Assembly: GCA_024958655.1 (NCBI GenBank)
Contig: JANWUR010000008.1
Coordinates: forward strand, 62,001-126,000
Direction of reading: 5' to 3'
DNA length: 64,000 nucleotides
From: Cyanobium sp. FGCU6
GTDB lineage: Bacteria > Cyanobacteriota > Cyanobacteriia > PCC-6307 > Cyanobiaceae
Below the pieces are notes generated by a model, which saw nothing but the letters and a program-made list of their open reading frames with translations, had not been told where the DNA came from and ran no database searches. The translations under genes were made by a program, and so were the position numbers. This document shows, piece by piece, positions 19,926 to 32,529 of this stretch (positions are counted from its first letter, which is position 1; the number at the start of each line of letters is the position of its first letter).

Positions 19926-20449
19926 GGCTTCGCCAGATCCTGCCGCCGGCAGAAGCTGCAGTGGCCCCACAGGGCCATCTCCCCGGCCGGTGCCGGCCGG
20001 CCGCAGGCCGGACAATCCGCCAGGCCATGCACATCGATCCGGCTCGGATGGCGGGCCCAGTCGTCCTGCTCCTGAAGGCTGGCCGGCGGCGGTGACGGCT
20101 GGGCGTGGTGCTGCTGGAAGCGAAGGTCGCGCAGTTGGAATCCCGCCCCCCGCAGAGCACCCAGCAGCTGATGGCGGTTGTACTGCAGCGCCTGAAGCCA
20201 GGGCCCCGGCGGAGCGCCCACGGTGAGGATCCCGGACTGCAGGCGCAGCGGCCGGCAGTGGGGCGCCAGCTGGGGGCCTGCAATCCCGGGCCAGGCCTGC
20301 CAGAGCCCCGCCAGATGGCCTTCCTGTCGCCAGCGCTGCTGCATCCCGGCCAGGCAGGCGGCCACGGGCTGGGCCGGCGCAGGCGGCGGCGGGATCAGCA
20401 GCGACAGGTTGCCGATGCGTCGGCTCTGGTCACGCGGGGCGGCGGGCAT
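19922..20449 (-). CDS. DUF721 (DciA-like) family protein with C-terminal Cys4 motif
   Basis: LWQAWPGIAGPQLAPHCRPLRLQSGILTVGAPPGPWLQALQYNRHQLLGALRGAGFQLRDLRFQ, then CPACGRPAPAGEMALWGHCSFCRRQ. Confidence 0.8.
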   Translation of the reverse strand: MPAAPRDQSRRIGNLSLLIPPPPAPAQPVAACLAGMQQRWRQEGHLAGLWQAWPGIAGPQLAPHCRPLRLQSGILTVGAPPGPWLQALQYNRHQLLGALRGAGFQLRDLRFQQHHAQPSPPPASLQEQDDWARHPSRIDVHGLADCPACGRPAPAGEMALWGHCSFCRRQDLAKP

Positions 20450-20548
20450 CCCCCAACGCTAGGGGGGTGCGGCAATCCGGATGTTGGCCGGCGGCAGCGG
20501 TGCGGCAAGGATGTGCCTACCCTCGGGCCCTGCCCCACCCCCACCTCC

Positions 20549-21322
20549 ATGGGCTTCTTCGATCGGCTCAGCCGCCTGCTTCGCGCCAACCTCAACGACA
20601 TGGTGAGCAAGGCGGAGGATCCGGCCAAGATTCTCGACCAGTCGGTCACGGACATGCAGGCCGATCTGGTGAAGCTGCGCACGGCGGTGGCCACGGCGAT
20701 CGCCGGCCAGAAGCGGCTGCAGAACCAGGCCGAGCAGGCCGAGGCGCAGGCCAAGGCCTGGTACGAGCGGGCCGAACTGGCCCTGAAGAAGGGGGAGGAG
20801 GATCTGGCTCGCGAGGCCCTCTCCCGTCGCAAGACCTACACCGAGACCGCCACCGCCCTCAACACCCAGATCTCCTCCCAGGCGGGTCAGGTGGAGACCC
20901 TCAAGAAGAGCCTCACCGCCCTGGAGGGCAAGATCGCCGAGGCCAAGACCAAGAAGGACATGCTCAAGGCCCGTGCCCAGGCGGCCCAGGCCCAGGAGCA
21001 GCTCCAGAGCGCCGTCAGCGGGCTGGGGACCAACACCTCGATGGCCGCCTTCGAGCAGATGGAGGAGAAGGTGCTGGCGATGGAGGCCCGCAGCCAGGCG
21101 GCGGCCGAGCTGGCCGGCGCCGATCTCGAGAGTCAGTTCGCCGCTCTCCAGGGCACCGGCGTGGAAGACGAACTGGAAGCTCTCAAGACCCGCCTCTCCG
21201 GAGGCGCCAACCCCATCGCCCTTCCGGCCGAAGGAGGCCCGGTTCCCCAGCTGGAGCCGGTGCAGGTGGCGGAGGTGAATGCCGAGCTCGAGGAGCTGCG
21301 CCACTCGATCGACAAGCTCTGA
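20549..21322 (+). CDS. PspA/IM30 (Vipp1) family protein
   Basis: MGFFDRLSRLLRANLNDMVSKAEDPAKILDQSVTDMQADLVKLRTAVATAIAGQKRL... coiled coil with short C-terminal helix. Confidence 0.93.
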   Translation: MGFFDRLSRLLRANLNDMVSKAEDPAKILDQSVTDMQADLVKLRTAVATAIAGQKRLQNQAEQAEAQAKAWYERAELALKKGEEDLAREALSRRKTYTETATALNTQISSQAGQVETLKKSLTALEGKIAEAKTKKDMLKARAQAAQAQEQLQSAVSGLGTNTSMAAFEQMEEKVLAMEARSQAAAELAGADLESQFAALQGTGVEDELEALKTRLSGGANPIALPAEGGPVPQLEPVQVAEVNAELEELRHSIDKL

Positions 21323-21358
21323 ACTTCATACAATCGGCCCCATTCGCAGAACCGGGCC

Positions 21359-21691
21359 GTGCCAGCCTCCGCCGCCGTCCTCGACCTCACAGACGAAACC
21401 TTCCCCGCCGAGGTGCTGGCCCGCTCCGGCGCTGTGCTGGTGGACGTCTGGGCCTCCTGGTGCGGCCCCTGCCGGCTGATGGCCCCGCTGATGGAGTGGG
21501 CGGCCACCGCTTACGAGGCCCGTCTGGTGGTGGGCAAGCTTGAGGCCGACGCCAATCCGGGAACCCGCGACGACCTGCGGATCCAGGGTCTGCCGACTCT
21601 GATCCTGTTCCGTGATGGCGTCGAGGTGGCACGCCATGAAGGTGCTATGGCCAGGCCCCAGTTGCAGGCCTTCCTGGATGCCGGTCTCTGA
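21359..21691 (+). CDS. Thioredoxin-family protein
   Basis: GAVLVDVWASWCGPCRLMAPLMEWAATAYEARLVVGKLEADANPGTRDDLRIQGLPTLILFRDG; GTG start. Confidence 0.93.
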   Translation: MPASAAVLDLTDETFPAEVLARSGAVLVDVWASWCGPCRLMAPLMEWAATAYEARLVVGKLEADANPGTRDDLRIQGLPTLILFRDGVEVARHEGAMARPQLQAFLDAGL

Positions 21692-22877
21692 ACGCCTGAG
21701 CCGCCTGGGCAGCGGTGTCTTCGCCCGCAACGACCGGCGCAAGGAGGCCTACCGGCAGCGGCGGATGGAGAGCGCGGCGCCGCTGCCCGAGCTGCTCGAT
21801 CTGTCCCTCGGCTCCACCGATCTCCAGCCCCCGCCGGCGGCCCTCGAGGCGATCGCCGCGGCCCTTGGCCGGCCGGAGAGCGCCTCCTACTGTCTGCACG
21901 CGTCCACCTTGCCGTTCCGCGAGGCCGTAGCGGCGTGGGCCGAGCGGCGTTTCGGTACCCGGGTCGATCCTGAAACCGAGGTGCTGCTGCTGGTGGGATC
22001 GCAGGAGGGCACGGCCCATCTCCCCCTGGCGGTCCTCGATCCCGGCGACGCGGCCCTGCTGCTCGATCCGTACTATCCCTCCCACATGGGTGGCCTTCAT
22101 CTGGCCTCGGCCCGGCCGGTGCTGCTGCCGCTCCAGGCGGATCAGGGCTGGCGGCCGGTCTTCGAGCGCGTCAGCGACACCGACTGGCAGGAGCTGAAAC
22201 TGATGGTCCTCGGTTTCCCCCATAACCCCACCGCCACCACCGGTGAGCAGGCCTGGATCGATGCAGCGGTGGAGCGGGCCCTGCGCCACGACGTGGTGCT
22301 GGCCCACGACAACCCGTACGTGGATCTGGCGCTGGAGGGGGAGGCGCCCGCCCTGCTGCGCAACCCTGCCTGGGGCGCGTGCGGCATCGAGTTCTTCTCC
22401 TTCTCCAAGAGCTGGTGCCTGGGGGGCTACCGCCTGGCCTTCGCCATCGGCGCCGAGTGGCTGATCACCGCCTTGCGTCAGCTCAAGGGGGTGGTGGATT
22501 TCAACCAGTCGCTCGCCCTGCAGGCCGGGGCGATCGCGGCCATTGAGCAGGCCCCGGACTGGCCCGCCCGCCTGCGCGAGGTGTATCGCGACCGCCGCGA
22601 TCGCATGAGCGCTGCCCTCGACGCCGCCGGCTGGGCGGTGCCCCGCCCGTCGATGGCGCTTTACCTGTGGCTGCCGGTGCCGAAGGCGGCCCGGGAGCGG
22701 GGCCTGGATTCCGAGGCGTTCGCGGCGGCCCTGCTGGAAGGCACCGGCGTGTGTCTCACTCCCGGCAACGGCTTCGGTCCGGGCGGCGAGGGCTGGCAGC
22801 GGCTGGCCCTGGTGCATCCGGCCGACGACCTGGAGGCCGGCGCTGCCCGCATGGGAGCCTGGCTGGCTGCCCTCTGA
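21678..22877 (+). CDS. Class I/II PLP-dependent aminotransferase
   Basis: LLLVGSQEGTAHLPLAVLDPGDAALLLDPYYPSHMGGLHLA...GFPHNPTATTGEQAW...FFSFSKSWCLGGYRLAFAIG (SxxK PLP-Lys motif). Confidence 0.92.
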   Translation: MPVSERLSRLGSGVFARNDRRKEAYRQRRMESAAPLPELLDLSLGSTDLQPPPAALEAIAAALGRPESASYCLHASTLPFREAVAAWAERRFGTRVDPETEVLLLVGSQEGTAHLPLAVLDPGDAALLLDPYYPSHMGGLHLASARPVLLPLQADQGWRPVFERVSDTDWQELKLMVLGFPHNPTATTGEQAWIDAAVERALRHDVVLAHDNPYVDLALEGEAPALLRNPAWGACGIEFFSFSKSWCLGGYRLAFAIGAEWLITALRQLKGVVDFNQSLALQAGAIAAIEQAPDWPARLREVYRDRRDRMSAALDAAGWAVPRPSMALYLWLPVPKAARERGLDSEAFAAALLEGTGVCLTPGNGFGPGGEGWQRLALVHPADDLEAGAARMGAWLAAL

Positions 22878-22900
22878 GCCCGCTGGCCGGCGCCGGCGCC

Positions 22901-23653
22901 GTGCTTGCCGCAAGGCGCGCCCTGCCCCCCGCCGGCGTGGATGCAGCCCCCCTGCGCTGGCACCTGCAGGTGCTGCCGGTGTGTGCCAGCACCGAGCGGG
23001 AGCTGGAGCGCCGGCTCCGGGAGCCCGGCGCCGCCCCCCGGGCCGGTGAGGCCTTGGCGGTACTGGCGGCCCGACAGCGCTTCGGCCATGGCCAGCAGGG
23101 TCGGGTGTGGCAGTCGCCGGCGGGCGGGGTGTGGATCAGTGCGGCGCTGCCCTGGCCCGAGGATCCCGCCGCTGCGGCGGCCCCCGGGCTGGCCCTGGCG
23201 GTGGGGCTGGCGCTGGCGCTGGAGCCGCTGGGTCTGCCGGTGCGGCTCAAGTGGCCGAACGACCTCCTGGTGGAGGGCCGCAAGATTGCCGGGCTGCTGC
23301 CTCGCCTGCGTCTGCGGGGGGATCGGGTGCGCTGGGCTCAGGTGGGGCTGGGGCTCAACGGCTGCCATGCGGTGCCTGCCGGCGCCGTGGCCCTGGCGGA
23401 GCTGATCGGCCGGCGGGCCGACGCCCGGCCGCCGCGGCTCAGCGCCCGGGTGCTGCAGGCCCTGGAGTGGGCCGTGGCCGAGGCCGGAGAGCCCGAGCGG
23501 GTGCGCGCCCTGGCCTTGGCCCGCCTGCTGCTGCCCGCGGAGTCGATCGCCCATCAGGGGAGCCTCTGGCGCGCCGTGGGCCTCGGCATCGACGGTGCCC
23601 TGCTGCTGGAGGCCGGGGACGGCCGGCGCACTGCCCTGCATCGCCGCTTCTGA
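22901..23653 (+). CDS. birA: Biotin--[acetyl-CoA-carboxylase] ligase
   Basis: QRFGHGQQGRVWQSPAGGVWISAALPWPE...VRLKWPNDLLVEGRKIAGLLPRLRLRGDRVRWAQVGLGLNG; GTG start. Confidence 0.9.
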   Translation: MLAARRALPPAGVDAAPLRWHLQVLPVCASTERELERRLREPGAAPRAGEALAVLAARQRFGHGQQGRVWQSPAGGVWISAALPWPEDPAAAAAPGLALAVGLALALEPLGLPVRLKWPNDLLVEGRKIAGLLPRLRLRGDRVRWAQVGLGLNGCHAVPAGAVALAELIGRRADARPPRLSARVLQALEWAVAEAGEPERVRALALARLLLPAESIAHQGSLWRAVGLGIDGALLLEAGDGRRTALHRRF

Positions 23654-23753
23654 AGCCGGCGCCCTGCCCATCGCCTGCATCGCTTGCGCTTCTTATATTG
23701 CGTCACGCTTTCTCAGCCGCCTCTCCTGTCCCCTGCGGCGCTCCCCTCTCGCC

Positions 23754-25007
23754 ATGGCTCCCAAGCCCCACCATCTGCTGATGGCCGCGGCCGCCCTGGC
23801 GGCCGGGCCGCTCTCCGGTGTGCCGCTGGTACTGGCCCAGGGCGCCGATCCGGCTCCGATCGCGGCTCCCCCCATCGAGCCGCCTCCTCCGGTCACCCCC
23901 GATCCCGAGCCTGCTCCTGCCGCCGTTGCTCCGCCTCTGGCCGCACCGCCCCCTCAGGCCCTGCGGCCCGAACCTGCCGACCGGGTGATCGAAGCTCCCC
24001 GCAGCGTCGATTCCTCGATCGATGATCTGGTCCGGGATCAGGTGATTCTGCCCTCGGAGCGGGTGCGTGTGCGCGGCAACCTGGTGGTGCCGCAGATGGC
24101 CGGACCGCGCGAGCGGGCCTGTCTGGATGGTGCCCTTTCGATGCGCGAATGCGGGGGGGGGGTCGTGGTGGTGGGTCGCAGCCGCCGCGATGGTCTTGGT
24201 GCCACCGTTCTTGACGGCGGTGGCAGCGGCGCTGGTGGAGGGGGCGGTTCCCCGCTTCTTGGTTCCTCGGGGTACGGCTACGGCTCCGGCGAGCGGGTGG
24301 GGATCGATGCGGCGCCCCTGCCGCCGATCACCGTGCCGGTGACGGCCCTGCTCTCCGGGGCCGGTGGCAGTTTCCGCCTCACCGATGTGTTCCGGGTCAC
24401 GCCCCGTCCCGCGGCCGCCGGCGGCAACGGCAACCGCCGCCTGCTGTACCCGCTGGTGGGATCCGCTGTCACCACCAGCAGCTTCGGCTGGCGTCTGCAT
24501 CCGGTGATCGGGACCTGGAGAATGCACGCCGGCCTCGATCTGGCCGCCCCCGAGGGCACCCCGGTGGTCGCGGCCCTCACAGGGCGGGTGGTGATGAGTG
24601 GTGTGGCGGGTGGCTACGGCCTGGCGATCGAGGTTGAACACGACCGCCCCCGTCGCCGCACCCTCTACGGCCACCTCTCCGAGCTGTATGTAAAGGAAGG
24701 GGACACCGTGCGCCAGGGTGAGGTGATCGGCAGGGTGGGCAGCACCGGCCTGAGCACCGGCCCCCACCTCCACTTTGAGTTGCGGGTGCCGGAGGAAGGC
24801 GGCTGGGTCGCGATCGATCCGGGTGATCTCGATCCCGGCGGCCCGATGGTGGCCAGCCTGCCCGGCCTCCCCGGCCAGCCCGCTGGCGTTGCCCCCCGCG
24901 ACGTGGATGCGGTGGCCATTCTGATGGGCCAACTGCTGCAGACCCTCGAGCGTCCGCGCTCGCCTCTGCCCTCCGTTCCTGCTGCAGCCGCTGCCCCGCA
25001 GGGGTGA
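23754..25007 (+). CDS. Secreted M23 family metallopeptidase, Pro-rich and Gly-rich linker
   Basis: Signal peptide; C-terminal SSFGWRLHPVIGTWRMHAGLDLAAPEGTPVVAALTGRVVMSGVAGGYGLAIEVEH...LYGHLSELYVKEGDTVRQGEVIGRVGSTGLSTGPHLHFELRV. Confidence 0.93.
   Translation: MAPKPHHLLMAAAALAAGPLSGVPLVLAQGADPAPIAAPPIEPPPPVTPDPEPAPAAVAPPLAAPPPQALRPEPADRVIEAPRSVDSSIDDLVRDQVILPSERVRVRGNLVVPQMAGPRERACLDGALSMRECGGGVVVVGRSRRDGLGATVLDGGGSGAGGGGGSPLLGSSGYGYGSGERVGIDAAPLPPITVPVTALLSGAGGSFRLTDVFRVTPRPAAAGGNGNRRLLYPLVGSAVTTSSFGWRLHPVIGTWRMHAGLDLAAPEGTPVVAALTGRVVMSGVAGGYGLAIEVEHDRPRRRTLYGHLSELYVKEGDTVRQGEVIGRVGSTGLSTGPHLHFELRVPEEGGWVAIDPGDLDPGGPMVASLPGLPGQPAGVAPRDVDAVAILMGQLLQTLERPRSPLPSVPAAAAAPQG
24153..24162. repeat. 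G10 homopolymer within M23 peptidase CDS
   Basis: Read directly: gaatgc-GGGGGGGGGG-tcgtggtg. Confidence 0.95.
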
Positions 25008-25036
25008 CCGATCCCCACCGACGGTGGACAACTGGA

Positions 25037-25786
25037 TCAGTGCCCAGCCGGATGCAGTTCCGCCTCGGCGTTGAGAGTGCCGGCGATGCGGCCGTCGCGG
25101 AACACCACGGTGCGCTCAGCACGCTCGGCCACGTCGTGCTCGTGGGTCACCATCACCAGGGTGATGCCCTGATGGTGGAGCTCGTCGAAGATCTCCAGCA
25201 CCTCCCGGGTGGTGTTCGAGTCGAGAGCGCCGGTGGGCTCATCGGCCAGCAGCAGGGCCGGCTGGTTGATGATGGCCCGGGCGATCGCCACCCTCTGCTG
25301 CTGACCGCCGGAGAGCTGGTTGGGTCGATTGTGCAGACGCTTGTCCAGGCCCACCCGTGTGAGGGCCTGCTGAGCGCGTGTCCGTCGCTCGCCGGCTGTC
25401 ACTCCGGCATAGACCATCGGGAGCATCACGTTCTCCAGGGCCGTGAGTTGGGGCAGCAGGTGGAACTGCTGGAACACGAAGCCCAGTTCCCGGTTGCGCA
25501 GATCGGCCAGGGCATCATCGTCGAGATGCTCCACCGGTGTGCCGTTCAGCACATAGCTGCCGGTTGTGGGGCGATCCAGGCATCCCAGGATATTCATCGC
25601 CGTGCTCTTGCCCGAGCCCGAGGCACCCATCACCGCCAGGTAGTCGCCGCGCTGCACCCGAAAGCTCAGATGGTCGAGGGCCACGACCTCGGTGTCACCA
25701 CTGCCGTAAACCTTACGGATGTCGATCAGCTGAGCCACGGTGTCGTGGCCGGGTTGGCGACCCGATGATTCCTGGGTGGGGCCCAT
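25037..25786 (-). CDS. ABC transporter ATP-binding protein (MacB/LolD/DevA-like)
   Basis: AQLIDIRKVYGSGDTEVVALDHLSFRVQRGDYLAVMGASGSGKSTAMNILGCLDRPTTG...NQLSGGQQQRVAIARAIINQPALLLADEPTGALDS. Confidence 0.93.
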   Translation of the reverse strand: MGPTQESSGRQPGHDTVAQLIDIRKVYGSGDTEVVALDHLSFRVQRGDYLAVMGASGSGKSTAMNILGCLDRPTTGSYVLNGTPVEHLDDDALADLRNRELGFVFQQFHLLPQLTALENVMLPMVYAGVTAGERRTRAQQALTRVGLDKRLHNRPNQLSGGQQQRVAIARAIINQPALLLADEPTGALDSNTTREVLEIFDELHHQGITLVMVTHEHDVAERAERTVVFRDGRIAGTLNAEAELHPAGH

Positions 25787-25790
25787 GGGA

Positions 25791-27407
25791 TCAACCGAGC
25801 GGCGGCGTGCTCGCGGCGGCGATGGCCTGCTGCAGCAGGGGGGTGCCGGTGACGGCGGCGCTCGCCCAGTAGAAGAGCGGGCTGGAGAGCACACCGCCCA
25901 CGGCGGTGACGATCACGCAGCCGAGCAACGCGGCCCGCAGCGGCTGCATGCCGGCGAGGCTCCACTCGATCGGCGGATAGTTCTTGACCACATCGGAAGC
26001 CTCCTGAGGTTCCTTCACCACCATCATCTTGATGACCGAGATGTAGTAGTAGATCGACACCACCGAGGTGACCAGGCCCACCACAACCAGCAGGTACTGA
26101 TGGTCGGCCCAGCCGGCGAAGAAGAGGTAGATCTTGCCGAAGAAGCCAAGCATCGGCGGGATGCCGCCCAGGGAGAGCAGGCAGAGACTCAGGCCCAGGG
26201 TGATCAGGGGATCCTTCTGATAGAGGCCGGCGTAATCGGCGATGCGATCGCTGCCGGTGCGCAGGGAGAACAGGATGATGCAGGCGAAGGCCCCCAGGTT
26301 CATGAACAGGTAAGCCGCCATGTAGAGCACCATCGCCGCGAAACCGTCTTCGGTTCCACATACCATGCCGATCATCACAAAGCCGGCCTGACCGATGGAG
26401 CTGTAGGCCAGCATCCGCTTCATCGAGGTCTGGGCCAGGGCGACGACGTTACCCAGCACCATGGAGAGCACGGCCAGCACGGTGAACAGGAACTTCCACT
26501 GGGCGTCAAAGCTCTCGAAGCAACCCACCAGGATGCGCAGGGCAAGGGCGAAGCCGGCCGCCTTTGAGCCCACCGAGAGGAAGGCCACCACCGGGGTGGG
26601 CGATCCCTCATACACGTCCGGGGTCCACTGGTGGAACGGAACGGCAGCGATCTTGAAGGCCACCGTGGCGAGCACGAACACCAGGGTGAGTGCGGTGATC
26701 GGCGAGGCGGAGGTGCGCAGGGCCAGGGCGATCGCCTCCAGGCTGGTACCGCCGCCGCTGAGCCCATAGAGCAGGGAGGCACCGTAGAGGAACACGGCCG
26801 CGGCGGCCGAGCCCACCAGCAGATACTTCAGGGCCGCCTCGGAGCTGCGGGCGTCCCGCTTCATGTAGCCCGAGAGCAGATAGCTCGACACCGACAGCGT
26901 TTCCAGCGAGATGAAAATGCTGATCAGGTCGGTGGAACCGCACAGGAACATCGCGCCGAGTGTGGCGGCCAGCAGGATCGCGGCGTATTCACCCACCGGT
27001 GTGCCGCTGCGCTCCACGTAGCGCCAGCTGAGCAGGAGGGAGATCAGGGTGGAAGCGGCGACCACGCCGCGGAAGGCGATGGCCAGGTTGTCGGCCAGGA
27101 AAGAGCCCAGGAAGGAGGGCTCGGCTCCACCGTTCCACTGGAGTGCCAGCAGCACGAGGGCACCGCCCAGGCCGGCGTAGCAGATCGGCGGAACCCAGCG
27201 GCTGGCAGCCTTCTCGCCCGCCAGGTCCACCAGCAGGCACAGAACGAGGGCCACCAGCACGGAGCCCTCGGGAAGGATCGCGACCGCGTTCAGGTCGAGG
27301 GAGAGTGCACCTGTGCCGAGCCCGGAGGCGATCGCCGCGGTGGCATCGGAGGCGGCCGTGGCGGCGCCGAAAATCAAGTCGGTGGCAGCGGGAAACACGT
27401 CGGCCAC
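25791..27407 (-). CDS. ndhB: NAD(P)H-quinone oxidoreductase subunit 2 (NdhB)
   Basis: 538 aa multi-[57 protein letters not shown]...[32 protein letters not shown]. Confidence 0.95.
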   Translation of the reverse strand: MADVFPAATDLIFGAATAASDATAAIASGLGTGALSLDLNAVAILPEGSVLVALVLCLLVDLAGEKAASRWVPPICYAGLGGALVLLALQWNGGAEPSFLGSFLADNLAIAFRGVVAASTLISLLLSWRYVERSGTPVGEYAAILLAATLGAMFLCGSTDLISIFISLETLSVSSYLLSGYMKRDARSSEAALKYLLVGSAAAAVFLYGASLLYGLSGGGTSLEAIALALRTSASPITALTLVFVLATVAFKIAAVPFHQWTPDVYEGSPTPVVAFLSVGSKAAGFALALRILVGCFESFDAQWKFLFTVLAVLSMVLGNVVALAQTSMKRMLAYSSIGQAGFVMIGMVCGTEDGFAAMVLYMAAYLFMNLGAFACIILFSLRTGSDRIADYAGLYQKDPLITLGLSLCLLSLGGIPPMLGFFGKIYLFFAGWADHQYLLVVVGLVTSVVSIYYYISVIKMMVVKEPQEASDVVKNYPPIEWSLAGMQPLRAALLGCVIVTAVGGVLSSPLFYWASAAVTGTPLLQQAIAAASTPPLG

Positions 27408-27505
27408 ACCCTCCGGGTCGGTGGTGCAGCGGACTGTAGCGGCCTCAACCTGACCTCGGTCCGTCCTTCGATGCGATAAAGAGGGAAGCGGTTCAGCGCC
27501 TGCCC

Positions 27506-30219
<2,714 letters not shown>

Positions 30220-30220
<1 letters not shown>

Positions 30221-30729
30221 TGGTTCACCTGCGGGCTGGAATCCTGCTTCTGCCGCTGGTGCTGGCCGGCTGTCAGGGCACGCCCTTCGGCGATCGCCTG
30301 TCCGCCAGCTTCCCGGGCGTCCCCGCCGCCGGGAGCTCCCAGCCCGGCCCGGCCCCAGCGCCGCCCATCCAAGGCGCACCCCAGGCTTCCCGCCCCGCTT
30401 CCCCCGCCGTCCCGGATACCGCCGCTTCCCCCGCCGCCCGCCCGGCCGGCCAGGCTGCGCCGACTCCCGCCCGCTCCGCTCCCCAGCCGGCTCGCCCGCC
30501 GGCGGCCTCTGGATCGGGCCGAACCTCCGCCACGGCCCCCTATCGCATCACCCTGCGCCTGCCCCTGGCCGACCCGGCTGCCCCGGCCGAGGGGGTCACA
30601 CAGGCCCTGCGGGCGGCCGGTGTGCCCTTCGAGGTGGAGACGATCGAGCGCATGAACGCCACTTCTGCCGCCGCCGATGTCCCGGCCACAGGGGCTCCGG
30701 CGGTGCGCCCGGCACCCGCTCCCCGCTGA
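30220..30729 (+). CDS. Putative lipoprotein with Pro/Ala-rich linker
   Basis: Lipobox-like LLLPLVLAGC at N-terminus; ATG overlaps topA stop (TGATGG). Confidence 0.65.
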
Positions 30730-30736
30730 GCGCCCG

Positions 30737-31384
30737 ATGTCCACCCCTCCCCTCAGCCATCGCCAGGCCCGCCAGCTCACGGACACGGCCTACCTGGCGG
30801 CCTCCACCGCCCTGCTGTGGGTGGCCCTGTATTACCTGCCGGTGGGCAGCCCCCTCTTCCGCCTGGCCCTGCCCCTGCCCCTGGCCCTGCTGCAGCTCCG
30901 CCATGGCGGCCGCTGCGCCCTGGAGGGGATGGTGGTCACCACCCTGCTGCTGGTGGCTCTGATGGGGCCGATCCGCGGCCCGCTGGTCCTCTTCCCCTAC
31001 GGACTGCTGGCCCTCTGGCTGGGCTGGGGCTGGCGGCAGCGCCTCAGCTGGTGGATCACCCTGTCGCTGGGGGGCCTGATCGGCGCGGCCGGGTTCCTGG
31101 TGCGGGTGGCGGTGCTTTCAGTGCTGGTGGGCGACAACCTCTGGGTGGTGATCACCACGGCCGCGGCGAGCCTTCTGGATCGCCTGGCGGGTCTGCTGGG
31201 GTTGGGCCCCGGCCTCGACCTGGCACAGGTTCAGGTCGCCGCCCTGGTGCTGGTGCTGATCCAGAACCTCCTGGTGGTGCTCTGTCTCCATGCTGTGGCC
31301 TACTGGATCTTTCCCCGTCTGAAGGCGCCGATCAGCGAACCTCCTCCCCTGCTGCGCTCCCTGGTGGCCCTCGACCCGCTTTGA
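30737..31384 (+). CDS. DUF2232-like multi-spanning membrane protein
   Basis: ARQLTDTAYLAASTALLWVALYYLPVGSPLFRLALPLPLALLQLRHGGRCALEGMVVTTLLLVALMGPIRGPLVLFPYGLLALWLGWGWR. Confidence 0.7.
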   Translation: MSTPPLSHRQARQLTDTAYLAASTALLWVALYYLPVGSPLFRLALPLPLALLQLRHGGRCALEGMVVTTLLLVALMGPIRGPLVLFPYGLLALWLGWGWRQRLSWWITLSLGGLIGAAGFLVRVAVLSVLVGDNLWVVITTAAASLLDRLAGLLGLGPGLDLAQVQVAALVLVLIQNLLVVLCLHAVAYWIFPRLKAPISEPPPLLRSLVALDPL

Positions 31385-32529
31385 ATCCCCTCCGCCGCCT
31401 GGTCGGGGAAGCCGGCGCCGCGGCGGCCTGGCAGGAGCGCTGGTCGCGCGACTGGGCGGAGACACGGGTGCTGCTGCTGCTGGCGGCCACCCTCACCGCC
31501 GAGGTCCCCGGGATCTCGGCTGCGGGGGCAACACCCGAGTCGAGGCGTCGCACCGCCGCCGCCGATGCGGAGCTTCTGCTGCTCGGTCCGGAGGCCGAGC
31601 GGCCCCATGCGCTGCCGCCACTGCCGGCGGGGGTCTCGCCGGCCCTGATCTCCCACGTGGTGGTGCGGGAGCTGGCGCTGGCGCCGCTGGTGGTGGATCT
31701 CGGCTGTCCCGTGGCGCCGGCTGTGCCCCATCTGCGGCCGGGCTCTCCCGCCGGCGACGGACCCGCGGCCTGCCTGAGCGGTGGTGCCGCGATGATGCCC
31801 GGGCGGGTGGCGCATCTCTTCGCCCTGGGTCGACGCTGGGGGGAGCGTCTGGCGATGGGTGCCGGCGGGCCGCCGCTGCTGCTGGCCGAGTGCGTGCCCG
31901 GGGGCACGACCACGGCTCTGGCGCTGCTTTGTGGACTTGAGGTGGCGGCCGACGGGCTGGTGAGCGGCAGCCTGCAGGCCCCAGCCCATGCCCACAAGGC
32001 CGAGCTGGTGGCGCGGGGCCTGGCCGCCGGTCGCCCGGCCGATCCCCTGGCCGCCGTGGCGGCGGTGGGCGATCCGATGCAGCCTCTGGCGGCGGGTCTG
32101 TTGCTCGCCGCCGCCGCCGCCGGAGTGCCGGTGCTGCTGGCCGGTGGCAGCCAGATGGCTGCGGTGCTGGCGTTGGCGCTGGCCCTGGCTCCTGCGACGC
32201 TCCGCCCCGCGCTCGCGGCGGCGACGGCGGTGGGAACCACGGCCTGGGTGGCGGATGAGGCCGGCAGCGATCTCTCCCTGCTCCTTCGGCGCATCGGCGA
32301 GCGCTGGGGGGTGGAGCCCCTCGCCTTCGCGGCGGATCTGCGCTTCAGCGATCCCATCCATCCCGCTCTGGCCGACTACGAGCGCGGCTTCGTGAAGGAG
32401 GGCGTGGGGGCGGGAGGAATGGCCCTGCTCTGGCAGCTCAGCGGCCGCTCCGCCGCCGCCCTGGCCCTGGCCTGCGATCAGGCCTGCCGGGCCCTGGAGC
32501 GCTCCGGTCTACCGTCCCCGCATGGCTGA
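31381..32529 (+). CDS. TIGR00303-type CobT-like nicotinate-nucleotide-dependent phosphoribosyltransferase
   Basis: LLLAECVPGGTTTALALLCGLEVAADGLVSGSLQAPAHAHKAELVARGL...GDPMQPLAAGLLLAAAAAGVPVLLAGGSQMAAVLALALAL; TTG start proposed. Confidence 0.78.
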   Translation: MNPLRRLVGEAGAAAAWQERWSRDWAETRVLLLLAATLTAEVPGISAAGATPESRRRTAAADAELLLLGPEAERPHALPPLPAGVSPALISHVVVRELALAPLVVDLGCPVAPAVPHLRPGSPAGDGPAACLSGGAAMMPGRVAHLFALGRRWGERLAMGAGGPPLLLAECVPGGTTTALALLCGLEVAADGLVSGSLQAPAHAHKAELVARGLAAGRPADPLAAVAAVGDPMQPLAAGLLLAAAAAGVPVLLAGGSQMAAVLALALALAPATLRPALAAATAVGTTAWVADEAGSDLSLLLRRIGERWGVEPLAFAADLRFSDPIHPALADYERGFVKEGVGAGGMALLWQLSGRSAAALALACDQACRALERSGLPSPHG

